Both the position numbers and the translations under genes were made by a program. Shown in pieces: positions 10,801 to 16,425 of a DNA stretch of 64,000 nt. The notes beneath the pieces are model-generated. The model saw only the letters and a program-made list of their open reading frames with translations, did not search any database and had not been told where the DNA came from. Within the stretch, counting starts at the first letter, position 1. Each line of letters opens with the position of its first letter. Location of the stretch: contig CAVUHL010000003.1 of assembly GCA_963741305.1 (NCBI GenBank), positions 2,604,001 to 2,668,000 of the forward strand, written 5' to 3'. Source of the DNA: DATMER01 sp963741305 (GTDB lineage Bacteria > Acidobacteriota > Thermoanaerobaculia > Multivoradales > UBA5704).

Positions 10801-13800
10801 CGGATCACCCGATACGTGACGTGCACGGTCGTTTCGGTGATGCCGTACATGTTCACCAGTAGAGGCTTTTCGTCGCCATGGCGTTCGAACCAGGGGGCGA
10901 GGCTGTTCAGCTCCAATGCCTCGCCGCCGAAAATCACGTACCTCAGCGCGAGGTCCCGAGCGCCCTTGGATTCCTCCGCCCAGATGAGCTGCCGGAAAGC
11001 CGACGGCGTCTGGTTGAGGACTGTCACATGTTCGGCCGCCAGCAGCTCGTAGAAGGTCTCGGGCGAGCGGCTCACCAGGTAGGGCACGACCACCAGCCGG
11101 CCGCCGTAGAGAAGCGCTCCCCAGATCTCCCACACCGAGAAGTCGAAGGCATAGGAGTGGAAGAGTGTCCAGACGTCGTCCGTCCCGAAGCCGAACCAGC
11201 GGTCCGTTGCGCGGAAGAGCCGGGCCACGTTGGCATGGGTGACGCCAACCCCCTTGGGCCTGCCAGTCGAGCCCGAGGTGTAGATCACGTACGCCCAGTA
11301 GCCCGGAGAGACCTGGAGCTGGAGCCTCTCGGTTGACTCGTTGCGGATGCGCTCGTGCTCCTGATCCAGGAGGATGAGGGGCAGCGACAGGCGAGGCGCA
11401 ACCGTGCTCTCCGAGACCATCGCAACGACGCCGCTGTCGGCCAGCATGAAGGCGGTCCGGTCCGACGGGTACGCGGGATCGAGCGGCACGTAGGCCGCCC
11501 CGGCCTTGAGCACGCCGAGTATCGCGACCACCATGTCGAGCGAGCGCTCCAGGCAGAGCGCCACCCGCGCGCCTGGAATCACACCGGATGCGAGGAGGAA
11601 GCGCGCGAGCTGGTTCGCCCGGATATCGAGCTCGCGATAGCTCAGAGAGGCACCATCGTGAACCATTGCCACCGCATCGGGCGCGCGATCGACAGCTTGC
11701 TCGAACAGCCGGTGCAGGCATACGTCACCGCCGGTGACCTCTTCCCGTTCCCGCGCTCCCCACTCCTCCACGATCTGCTGGCGCTCCCTGGGAGAGAGCA
11801 CGGGAAGGTCGGAGAGCCGGCAGCCGGGATCCGCGGCGGCCCCCTCGAGCAGCGTGGCGAAGCACGCGGCCACCCGGGCGGCGGTAGCGCGATCGAAGAG
11901 GTCCCGGTTGTAGACGATCGAGCCGAAGAGACCCTTATCGCCTTCCATGAGCGCCAGCCGCAAATCGAACTTCGAGGTCCCCGCCTCGACCCCGAGCCGC
12001 GCCAGAGCCAGGCCGCCGATGCGCAGCTCGCCCTGCGGCGCGTTCTGGAGGATCAGCATATTCTGGAAGAGCGGCGAGTGCGCGAGCGTGCGCGCCGGCG
12101 CAAGCTCGGCCACGAGCTTCTCGAACGGCACCTCCTGGTGAGCGTAGGCGCCAATGGTGGTCTGGCGGATTCTCTCCAGGATCTGGGCGAAACCCGGATC
12201 GTCCTGAAGGTCCGTGCGCAGCACCAGGGTGTTGACGAAGAAGCCGATCAGCCCTTCCAGCTCCGCACGGGTCCTCCCTGCGATCGGCGAGCCCACCACG
12301 ACGTCGAGCTGGCCGGTCAGGCGCGACAGCAGCGCGTCGAAGCCCGCCAGCAGCACCATGAAAAGGGTTGCCCCGCTTTTGCGGGAGAGCGCCGCTAGCT
12401 GCTCGGAGAGCGCGGCCGGGAGCGCAATTTCAACCTTGCCGCCGCGGAAGCTCTGCACCGCGGGCCGCGGCCGGTCGGTCGGCAGCTCCAGCAGCGCCGG
12501 AGCCCCGGCCAGGCGCTCGCGCCACCAGGCGAGCTCGGCATCGAGGGCCTCGCCCGCGAGCCTCCTCCGCTGCCAGACCGCGAAGTCCGCGTACTGAATG
12601 GGCGGCTCCGGCAACGGCGAGGATTCGTAGAGTGCCGCCAGCTCCTGAAGCAGGACCCCCATGGACCAGCCATCCGAGACGATGTGGTGCATGGAGAGGA
12701 GCAGAGCGTGCGTCTCGCTCTCCAGCCGCAGCAGCGTCGTCCGGATCAACGGACCCTGGGAGAGATTGAACGGCACGCGCGCCTCGGCGTTGGCCAGCCG
12801 CTGCGTCTCCGTCTCGCGGTGGGCCTCCGGCAGGCCCGCGAGGTCGACGACCGGCAGCGGCACGCGCAGCTCCGGAACCGCCACCTGCAACGGCGCGCCC
12901 TCGACCAGAGCGAAGCGCGTGCGCAGCACGCAATGGCGGCGCACGACCTCGTCAAAGGACCGTTGGAGGGCCGCGACATCGAGCGCGCCGGCGAGGCGAA
13001 GCGCGGCCGGGACGTTGTAGAACGGGTTCCCCGGCTCCAACTGGTCCAGGAACCAGAGCCGCTCCTGGGCAAACGACAGAGGTATTGGAAGGGGTGGCGA
13101 CGAGCCGTCCCACTCCGCGGGGGTGATCGGCTCCATCAGCTCGTGGAACGCCGCAGCGCCCGCCTCCGCCGCAACGCCCGGCAACGAGCCCGGACCCCAG
13201 ATCCGCTCCACCGCTTGCGGAGAACGGCTGCCCAGGTATGCGGCAAGGCCGGCGATCGTCGGCGCATCGAAGATCGCCGCCACATGGACGACCTCACCGA
13301 ACCGCTCCTGGAGACGGTTGATCAGGACCGCGCCGGTGATCGAGTTGCCGCCCAGCTCGAAGAAGTTGTCGTGAACGCCGATCTTTTCGAGCCCGAGCGA
13401 GGTGCTCCACATTCCGGCCAGCTCGCTTTCGAGAGCCGTCCGCGGCGCCACGTAGCCCTGCTCCGGCGCCGCGGCCCACAGCACCCCGAGCTTCGCCAGC
13501 GCGCCGCGGTCCACTTTGCCGCTCGGCGAAAGCGGCAAAGCATCGAGAGCGACGATCGCCGCCGGCACCATGTAATCCGGCAGCCGCGCACGCAGGCGTT
13601 CCTTGAGATCGGCGTCCGTGCCGACAGTGCTCACGACATAGGCCACGAGCCGCCGGTCGCCCGCCTCCTCGCGCACCACCACCACGGCCTCCCGCACCTC
13701 GGGCTCGGCCATCAAGGCCGCCTCGATCTCCTGCAGCTCGATGCGGAAGCCGCGCACCTTGACCTGGTGGTCGATGCGGCCCAGGTACTCGATCCGACCA

Positions 13801-14894
13801 TCCCCGAGGTGCCGCGCCAGGTCCCCCGTCCGGTAGAGGCGCTCGCCCATGAGGCCGGGGATGAACCGCTCCGCCGTCAGCTCCGGCCGGTCCAGGTACC
13901 CACGGCCCACCCCCACTCCCCCGATCAGCAGCTCCCCGGGAACGCCCAGCGGAGTCGTACGGAAGGACCGGTCCACGATGTGGATCGAGAGGTTCGCGAT
14001 CGGCCGGCCGATCGGCACGATCCGGTCGTCGCGCCGGCAGGCCTGGTACGTCACCTCAATCGCCGTTTCGGTGGGGCCATAGAGGTTGATCAGCTCAGTG
14101 CCGTCCAAACGCTCGAAGAACCGGCGCGCGAGGTCCACCGGCAGCGCCTCGCCGCTGCAGACCACCCGCTTCAGCGACGCGCACTGCTCCACCCCGGGCT
14201 GCTCCAGGAACACCTGGAGCATGGGAGGCACAAAGTGCACCGTCGTAACCCTCTCGCGCTGGATCAGGTCCACAAGGTAGGCGCTGTCCTGGTGGCCGCC
14301 CGGCTTCGCCACCACCAGGCAGGCCCCGGTCAGCAACGGCCAGAAGAATTCCCACACCGACACGTCGAACGACGCCGGAGTCTTCTGAAGCACCCGGTCG
14401 GACGAATCAAGCCCGAATTCTGACTGCCCCCACAGCAGCCGGTTGACGATCCCGCGGTGGCTGTTCATCGCCCCCTTGGGCCGGCCGGTCGAGCCCGAGG
14501 TGTAGATGACATAGGCGAGATTGTCCGGCAGGACCCCGGAATCCGGAGCCTCTTCGCTCTCACCCATGAGCTCCAGTACCCGCTCGCGGGTCAGCCGCAC
14601 GGCCGCCCCGGAGTCTGCGAGCATGTAGTCCAGACGCTCCTGCGGGTAGGAGGGATCGAGCGGCACGTACGCGCCACCGGCCTTGAGCACCGCGAGCAGC
14701 GCCAACGGCAGCTCCAGCGACCGCTCCAGCGCCACGGCCACCCGCACCTCCGGCCCCACGCCCAGCTCACGCAGCCGCCAGGCGAGGTGATTGGCCCTGC
14801 GATCGGCCTCGGCGTAGGTGAGGGTCTTCCCCTCGAAGGCCAGGGCTGGCGCGTCAGGCGTGCGCGCCACCTGGCGCGCAATCAACTCATGCAG
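1..14894 (-). CDS. NRPS-C: giant nonribosomal peptide synthetase, partial (left edge)
   Basis: One uninterrupted minus-strand frame runs from just after an in-frame TGA to the window edge (at least 4,964 codons); both ends of the protein are undefined. Domain order read from motifs: A-T, C-A-T-ST, C-A-T, C-A-T-ST, C-A(partial). Each A domain has YTSGSTGRPKG and ends near GKVDR. Each C domain has an intact HHIVSDG catalytic motif. Carrier domains carry LGGNS or LGGHS with the phosphopantetheine serine. ST is a sulfotransferase-like domain with PPRSGSTLL and RHPYGM motifs. No epimerase, methyltransferase or thioesterase is visible, so release must be encoded beyond the left edge. There is no Shine-Dalgarno and no ATG at the 5' end; the frame is contiguous with the upstream C-domain gene, so both were probably one gene. 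Family certain, product unknown. Confidence 0.93.
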   Translation of the reverse strand, partial: MHELIARQVARTPDAPALAFEGKTLTYAEADRRANHLAWRLRELGVGPEVRVAVALERSLELPLALLAVLKAGGAYVPLDPSYPQERLDYMLADSGAAVRLTRERVLELMGESEEAPDSGVLPDNLAYVIYTSGSTGRPKGAMNSHRGIVNRLLWGQSEFGLDSSDRVLQKTPASFDVSVWEFFWPLLTGACLVVAKPGGHQDSAYLVDLIQRERVTTVHFVPPMLQVFLEQPGVEQCASLKRVVCSGEALPVDLARRFFERLDGTELINLYGPTETAIEVTYQACRRDDRIVPIGRPIANLSIHIVDRSFRTTPLGVPGELLIGGVGVGRGYLDRPELTAERFIPGLMGERLYRTGDLARHLGDGRIEYLGRIDHQVKVRGFRIELQEIEAALMAEPEVREAVVVVREEAGDRRLVAYVVSTVGTDADLKERLRARLPDYMVPAAIVALDALPLSPSGKVDRGALAKLGVLWAAAPEQGYVAPRTALESELAGMWSTSLGLEKIGVHDNFFELGGNSITGAVLINRLQERFGEVVHVAAIFDAPTIAGLAAYLGSRSPQAVERIWGPGSLPGVAAEAGAAAFHELMEPITPAEWDGSSPPLPIPLSFAQERLWFLDQLEPGNPFYNVPAALRLAGALDVAALQRSFDEVVRRHCVLRTRFALVEGAPLQVAVPELRVPLPVVDLAGLPEAHRETETQRLANAEARVPFNLSQGPLIRTTLLRLESETHALLLSMHHIVSDGWSMGVLLQELAALYESSPLPEPPIQYADFAVWQRRRLAGEALDAELAWWRERLAGAPALLELPTDRPRPAVQSFRGGKVEIALPAALSEQLAALSRKSGATLFMVLLAGFDALLSRLTGQLDVVVGSPIAGRTRAELEGLIGFFVNTLVLRTDLQDDPGFAQILERIRQTTIGAYAHQEVPFEKLVAELAPARTLAHSPLFQNMLILQNAPQGELRIGGLALARLGVEAGTSKFDLRLALMEGDKGLFGSIVYNRDLFDRATAARVAACFATLLEGAAADPGCRLSDLPVLSPRERQQIVEEWGAREREEVTGGDVCLHRLFEQAVDRAPDAVAMVHDGASLSYRELDIRANQLARFLLASGVIPGARVALCLERSLDMVVAILGVLKAGAAYVPLDPAYPSDRTAFMLADSGVVAMVSESTVAPRLSLPLILLDQEHERIRNESTERLQLQVSPGYWAYVIYTSGSTGRPKGVGVTHANVARLFRATDRWFGFGTDDVWTLFHSYAFDFSVWEIWGALLYGGRLVVVPYLVSRSPETFYELLAAEHVTVLNQTPSAFRQLIWAEESKGARDLALRYVIFGGEALELNSLAPWFERHGDEKPLLVNMYGITETTVHVTYRVIRRVDVETARGSVIGRPIPDLSVHLLDHAGQPLPLGAAGEIHVGGAGVAAGYLGRPELTAARFVPDRFSAEPGARLYRSGDLARFLPDGDLEYMGRIDHQVKVRGFRIELAEIEAALAAEPEVREAVVVVRHEAEDRRLVAYVVGAEVSDLKERLRARLPEYMVPAAIVVLEALPLTPTGKVDRGALAKLKVMWSAAAEQGYVAPRTALEDELARMWSVSLGLEQVGVHDDFFELGGNSITGAILINRVQERLGEIVHVVAIFDQPTIAGLAAYLGSQYPEAVERIWGPGSLPGEAGPERRRVLGSDDAAAFRELIEPLAPIALSGKNPRAVFLLSPPRSGSTLLRVMLAGHPSLFAPPELELLSFNTMAERREAFSGRDSFWLEGTIRAVMEIQGEGPEKAREWVERSEREGRTTQRLYRELQELLGGRMLVDKTPSYALDPSVLQRAEESFEEPLYIHLLRHPYGMMSSFEEAKLDEIFFRRPHPFTRRELAELIWRVSHENVTTFLAGIPAERHRAVFFEDLVREPEATLQDLCEFLGLDFDPAMAAPYQGERMTDGLHAESRMLGDVKFHQHRGVEASAAERWRERYREDFLAPETWAVAAAFGYEERPAHAFQPIAPAAWDGVSPLPLSFAQERLWFLDQLEPDSSFYNIPAVVRLQGVLHASALRDAFNGIVRRHRILRTRFAAVQGEPAQVVEPELYLPLPIVDLAGLPAALRETETRLLANAEARRPFDLSRVPLLRTMLLRLGKEEHTLLLCMHHIVSDGWSMGILFQELASLYERSPLPELPIQYADFAAWQRTRLAGEALEQELAWWRERLAGAPGLLELPTDRPRPAVQSFRGATIELALPRSAEIAALSRRSGTTLFMTLLAAFGALLSRLTGQLDVVVGSPIAGRNRTELEGLIGFFVNTLVLRTDLSDDPGFAGILERVRQATIGAYTHQELPFEKLVGELAPVRTLAHAPLFQVMLVLQNLPRRELRLGRALAGVMPAEERTAKFDLTLSLVERDGGLAGAFQFNSDLFDAATIARFADYFRTLVEGAVADPAARLSDLPLLSAATRAQLLWEWNDTAAEAGGFRSLPERIAEQAARAPEAVAVLCGDASLTYGALDRRANRLAWHLRDLGVGPETRVAISMERSPDLLVALLGVLKAGGAYVPIDPLYPEERRAYMQANSGAMLLLDDSCVATEGVAEAPPLHLAPENLVYVLYTSGSTGRPKGVQVSHGALVNLLSSVRREPGLDKADTMLAVTTLSFDIAGMELFLPLLVGARVVLAGSEDARDGARLAALAERSGATVLQGTPAGWQMLLDSGWQGNGRLRALTAGEALPRDLAERLLRGSSALWNLYGPTEATVYCTAERVVSGEGRITIGRPIANYRLHVLDPDLGLAPLGVIGELAVGGEGLARGYAGRSDLTAERFVPDPFGWGERLYRTGDLTRLLPDGRLDVLGRIDHQVKVRGFRIELQEVEAALARHPDLREAAVLARDSRLVAFVLANAGSGVTSAAVRSFLGGILPEYMVPSLVVPLPAFPLTPNGKVDRKALAALATPVFPGREAAATAPRSPVEEVAVEIWREVLKVPAVGIDDDFFELGGHSLLATQVMSRAREAFGVDLAVRSLFEAKTLAAWAGQVERALRAGLGTAAAPIEPTAWDGVSPLPLSFAQERLWFLDQLETGSSFYNIPAVIRLEGTLDPAVLQDSFNGIVRRHRTLRTHFAAVRSEPAQVVEPELSLPLPVVDLAGLPAAARESETRLLANAEARRPFDLSRVPLLRTTLLRLGQEEHALLLCMHHIVSDGWSMGILFQELASLYERSPLPALPIQYVDFAVWQRARLAGEVLEAELAWWRKRLAGAPALLELPTDRPRPAVQSFRGGKLELALPRSAELAALSRRSGTTLFMTLLAAFDALLSRLTGQLDVVVGSPMAGRDRTELEGLIGFFVNTLVLRTDLSDDPSFIQILERVRQATIGAYTHQELPFEKLVGELAPVRTLAHSPLFQVMLVLQNVPRRELRIGDLALTQLGVEAGTSKFDLRLALTEREDVLLGSVLYNRDLFDGSTAARFTAGFGRLLAGALADPAAPLSELPLLEKAERHQLLVEWNDTRAGFRRSTCLHELIARQAARTPDAPALVFEGESLTYAEADRRSNHLAWQLRELGVGPEVRVAVAVERSLELPLALLAVLKAGGAYVPLDPSYPQERLDYMLADSRAAVHLTRERVIELLGETNEAPPTGVQPENLAYVIYTSGSTGRPKGAMNSHRGIVNRLQWMQSAYGLDSSDRVLQKTPASFDVSVWEFFLPLLTGACLVVAKPGGHQDSAYLVDLIRRERVTTLHFVPSMLQVFVEQPGVEECTSLKRVICSGEALPADLVRRYFERLEAGLHNLYGPTEAAVDVTYWACRREDRTVPIGRPIANLSIQIVDRAFRPAPLGVPGELLIGGVGVGRGYLDRPDLTAERFVPGEGERLYRTGDLARHLGDGRIEYLGRIDHQVKVRGFRIELQEIEAALMAEPEVREAAVVLREEAGDRRLVAYVVGTEADLQERLRARLPEYMVPAAISYLDALPLSPSGKVDRGALSKLGVLWSRTPEHVAPRTALEEELARMWSPEPVGIHDNFFELGGNSITGAILINRLQERLGEIVHVVAIFDAPTVAGLAAWLGSQYPEAVERIWPGSGAAMHERRSVLDAAAFRALLEPLAPTVLSGKNPRAVFLLSPPRSGSTLLRVMLAGHSRLFAPPELELLSFNTMAERRAAFSGRDSFWLEGAIRGVMEIQGAGPEQAREWVERSEQEGWTTQRFYRELQELLGGRMLVDKTPSYALDPSVLQRAEETFKEPLYIHLLRHPYGMISSFEEARLEQVFFRRPHSYARRELAELVWRVSHENVTAFLAGIPAERHRAVYFEDLVREPESTMRGLCELLGLDFAPAMAAPYQGKRMTDGLYAESRMLGDVKFHQHQGVEASAAERWRERYREDFLAPETWAVAASFGYEERLAHGFQPIPPIEWDGASPLPLSFAQERLWFLDRLEPGSPFYNIPAAVRLDGALDAAALQRSFEEIVRRHRVLRTRFTVVEGAPAQVAMPETSVPLPAVDLAGLPEALREAETQVLINAEARRPFDLGRGPLLRTTLLRHGAEEHALLLSMHHIVSDGWSMGLLLQELAALYRKPSSLPELPIQYADFAGWQRDRLSGEALQAEVAWWRERLAGAPALLELPTDRPRPAVQAFRGGKIEVALPAGLSAGLSALARKNGATLFMALLAGFDALLARLSGQSDVVVGSPIAGRNRAELERLIGFFINTLVLRTDLAGDPGFAQVLERIRQTTVGAYTHQELPFEKLVAELAPARTLAHAPLFQVMLILQNMPRRELRIGGLALSRLGVEAGTSKFDLRLALAESEEGLFGTILYNRDLFDGSTAARFAAGFGRLLAGALADPGAPLSELPLLDESERHQLVREWNDTAAVYGSGCLHELIAEQAARTPDAPALVFDGESLTYAETDRRANHLAWRLRELGVGPEVRVAVEVERSLELPLALLAVLKAGGAYVPLDPSYPHERLAYMLEDSRAAVRLTRERVLELMGTGWGENDDAPDSGVQPENLAYVIYTSGSTGRPKGAM
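1860..2720 (-). other. Sulfotransferase domain ST-2 embedded in the NRPS
   Basis: A second copy, about 287 residues, with the same boundaries as ST-1: KNPRAVFLLSPPRSGSTLL (about 2660-2718), DKTPSY, RHPYGMISSF (about 2281-2310), ending at FGYEERLAHGF. DNA identity to ST-1 is visibly high (long near-identical runs, e.g. 2371-2490 against 9481-9600), which implies a segmental duplication. Both nucleotide-binding motifs are intact, so it is probably active. Confidence 0.85.
1860..5890 (-). other. NRPS-C module 6: C-A-T-ST, serine code
   Basis: The C domain has HHIVSDG near 5428-5450. The A domain pocket reads DVWHISLVDK, matching the serine code of EntF-type domains. The carrier domain has LGGNSITGA near 2950-2990 and is followed by the second sulfotransferase domain. 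The A domain DNA closely resembles module 3, while the ST and following C domain closely resemble module 4/5. Confidence 0.85.
5930..8935 (-). other. NRPS-C module 5: C-A-T, unassigned substrate
   Basis: The C domain has HHIVSDG near 8496-8525. The A domain belongs to the FDIAGMELF subgroup, with pocket residues reading DIMQLALVYK, which matches no code I know. The carrier is of the LGGHSLLATQ type, and no ST or ST-flanking linker follows it. It therefore looks to be of different ancestry from modules 3, 4 and 6. Confidence 0.75.
8970..9835 (-). other. Sulfotransferase domain ST-1 embedded in the NRPS
   Basis: About 288 residues between the module 4 carrier domain and the module 5 C domain. 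The start KNPRAVFLLSPPRSGSTLL holds the PAPS 5'-phosphosulfate loop (PPRSGS, about 9781-9800). DKTPSY and then RHPYGMMSSF (about 9387-9420) match the downstream conserved block and the 3'-phosphate-binding Arg/Ser motif of the Sulfotransf_1/3 superfamily. It ends near FGYEERPAHAF. Flanking linkers are VERIWGPGSLPG before and PxxWDGVSPLPLSFAQ after. Known in-line ST domains act on carrier-bound substrates (the polyketide CurM ST sulfonates a beta-hydroxyl); action on carrier-bound threonine here is inference. Confidence 0.85.
8970..13105 (-). other. NRPS-C module 4: C-A-T-ST, threonine code
   Basis: The condensation domain has HHIVSDG near 12667-12690. The adenylation domain pocket reads DFWNIGMVHK, an exact match to the classical threonine code. 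The carrier domain has LGGNSITGA near 10085-10115. An embedded sulfotransferase-like domain follows. Codes were read by eye against GrsA positions 235-331 and 517. Confidence 0.85.
13105..13215 (-). other. Residual ST-flanking linker without ST (module 3)
   Basis: After the module 3 carrier domain the protein reads VERIWGPGSLPG, then AAAFHELMEPI, then TPAEWDGSSPPLP and the next C domain. In modules 4 and 6 the first two motifs lie immediately before ST, and the WDG-S-PLP motif lies immediately after it. Here they are joined directly, as expected if an ST domain of about 290 residues had been deleted, or if this is the pre-insertion state. Confidence 0.65.
13255..14894 (-). other. NRPS-C module 3: A-T, Ser-like code
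   Basis: Adenylation plus carrier domain; its C domain is in the preceding gene. The A-domain pocket residues read DVWHVSLIEK by alignment to the GrsA positions, close to the serine code DVWHxSLVDK but with Ile-Glu where Val-Asp is usual. The carrier motif is of the LGGNSITGA type, near 13338-13368. The serine call is likely; an unusual hydroxy amino acid remains possible. Confidence 0.75.
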
Positions 14895-14897
14895 TCA
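14895..14897 (-). other. In-frame TGA between NRPS-B and NRPS-C
   Basis: The C-domain protein ends ...TFAVYSPHL, TGA, and the same frame continues LHELIARQVARTPD. At the same position the other modules read CLHELIA or CLHEVFA, with cysteine. One base change TGC/TGT to TGA therefore explains the break. The next base is C, a context known to favour read-through of TGA. No Shine-Dalgarno precedes possible restart codons (CTG 14894, TTG 14885, GTG 14870). Confidence 0.85.
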
Positions 14898-16412
14898 CAA
14901 GTGGGGTGAATAGACCGCGAAGGTGTCGTTCCACTCGTGGAAGACCTGATGCCGTTCGGCCGGGAGGAGCGCCGGCAGCTCGGAGATCGGCAGGTCCGGC
15001 TCGGCCAGGGCCGCCGACAGCAGCTCCTCGTATTGCGCGGAGAGACGAGACATGGTGGTCCCGTCGAACAGGTCGCGGTCGTATTGGAGAGCGAGCGCGA
15101 GCCCGTCGCCGGTCTCGTGGATCGCGAGCATCAGGTCGACCTTGGTTTCCTCGCGCTTGATCTCGCGCGGGGCGAGCGCGATGCCGGGCAGATCGAGCCT
15201 CTCCCAGGCCGCGCTCTGCAGCACGAAGATCACCTGGAAGACCGGCGCGTGCCCCAGGGTCCGCTCCGGCGAAAGCTCCGTGACGAGCTTCTCGAAGGGC
15301 ATCTCCTGGTGCGCGTAGGCCGAGAGCGCCACCTCCCGCACCCGGCCCACGAGCTCCCGGAAGCCCGGGCCGGAGGCCAGGCTCGTGCGCAGGGCCAGCA
15401 TGTTGATGAAGAGGCCGATCAACCTTTCCAGCTCGCTCCGGCTCCGCCCTGCCACCGGCGACCCTACCACCAGATCCTCCTGGCCGGTGTGCCGGAGGAG
15501 CAGCGCCTGGAAGGCGGCGAGGAGCGCCATGAAGGGGGTCGCCCCCTCCCTTTCGCCGAAGCTCCGGAGCCGCGCCGCGAGATCCCGCGGGAGAGCCCGG
15601 CGGCATCCCGCGCCGCGGAAGCTCTGGATCACCGGCCGCGGCCGGTCCGTGGGCAGCGCGAGCACCGGCGGCGCACTGGCGAGCTGCGCCCGCCAGAATG
15701 TGAGGAGCTTCTCCAGCACGTCGCCGCCGAGGCGCTCACGCTGCCACAACGCGAAGTCGGCGTACTGGATGGGCAGGGGCAACAGCGACGGCTCTGTCCC
15801 GCCGGCGAAAGCCCGGTAGAGCTCGCCGAGCTCCTTGAGGAAGATGCCTAGCGACCAGCCGTCCGCCGCGATGTGATGGAGCGTCAGGAGGAGAACGCTA
15901 CGCTCGGGCGCGAGCCGCAGCAGCGTCAGCCGCAGGACCGGACCCGCGGTCAGGTCGAAGGGGCGGAGCACCTCCTCCCGCTCGAGCCTCCGGGCCTCCT
16001 CCTCGCGCGCGGGCGCCGGGAGCGCTTGGAGATCGAGCACCGGCAAGGAGAGCGCGAGCTCCGGAGCGATCGCCTGGGCCGGCTGCCCCGCTTCGATCAC
16101 GAAGCGCGTGCGCAGCGCCTCGTGACGGGCGACTACCGCGTCGAGGCTCCGGGTCAGGGCCACAGAATCGAGCGGCCCCCCAAAGGTGAAGGCGCGCGCG
16201 ATGTGGTAGGACGAGCCCGGCGCGAGCTGCTCCAGGAACCAGATCTGCTCCTGGGCGTACGAGAGAGGGATGGGAGCGTCGGACGCTCGCCGTGGGATCC
16301 GGTCCGCGGAGCGGTCCTTGCGTCTCCTCTCGAGCAGAATCTTTGATAGATCTGAATTTCGGGCCCGGCCGGCCTCTGGTGAATCTGGTTGTGGGTGGCC
16401 GGTCGGTTCCAT
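14895..16412 (-). CDS. NRPS-B: stand-alone condensation-domain protein
   Basis: A 505-residue protein consisting of a short charged N-terminal segment (about 45 residues) and one condensation domain. The domain starts at PLSYAQEQIWFLEQL and has the active-site motif HHIAADG and a downstream SPVAGRSRSELERLIG block. It should condense the peptidyl chain from NRPS-A with the aminoacyl group on module 3. The ATG start is well supported: AGGAAGAG lies five bases upstream, and the NRPS-A stop is only 13 bases away, so the two are co-transcribed. The protein stops at a TGA in the middle of the conserved C-to-A linker, which suggests it is the N-terminal piece of a broken larger synthetase rather than a naturally free C domain. 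It could still work in trans or by read-through. Confidence 0.9.
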   Translation of the reverse strand: MEPTGHPQPDSPEAGRARNSDLSKILLERRRKDRSADRIPRRASDAPIPLSYAQEQIWFLEQLAPGSSYHIARAFTFGGPLDSVALTRSLDAVVARHEALRTRFVIEAGQPAQAIAPELALSLPVLDLQALPAPAREEEARRLEREEVLRPFDLTAGPVLRLTLLRLAPERSVLLLTLHHIAADGWSLGIFLKELGELYRAFAGGTEPSLLPLPIQYADFALWQRERLGGDVLEKLLTFWRAQLASAPPVLALPTDRPRPVIQSFRGAGCRRALPRDLAARLRSFGEREGATPFMALLAAFQALLLRHTGQEDLVVGSPVAGRSRSELERLIGLFINMLALRTSLASGPGFRELVGRVREVALSAYAHQEMPFEKLVTELSPERTLGHAPVFQVIFVLQSAAWERLDLPGIALAPREIKREETKVDLMLAIHETGDGLALALQYDRDLFDGTTMSRLSAQYEELLSAALAEPDLPISELPALLPAERHQVFHEWNDTFAVYSPHL

Positions 16413-16425
16413 GCTGGCTCTTCCT

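Noticed and set aside
14887..15606. Frameshifted protein over the lone C domain
   Set aside because: Shadow of the true C-domain frame; it lacks HHIAADG.
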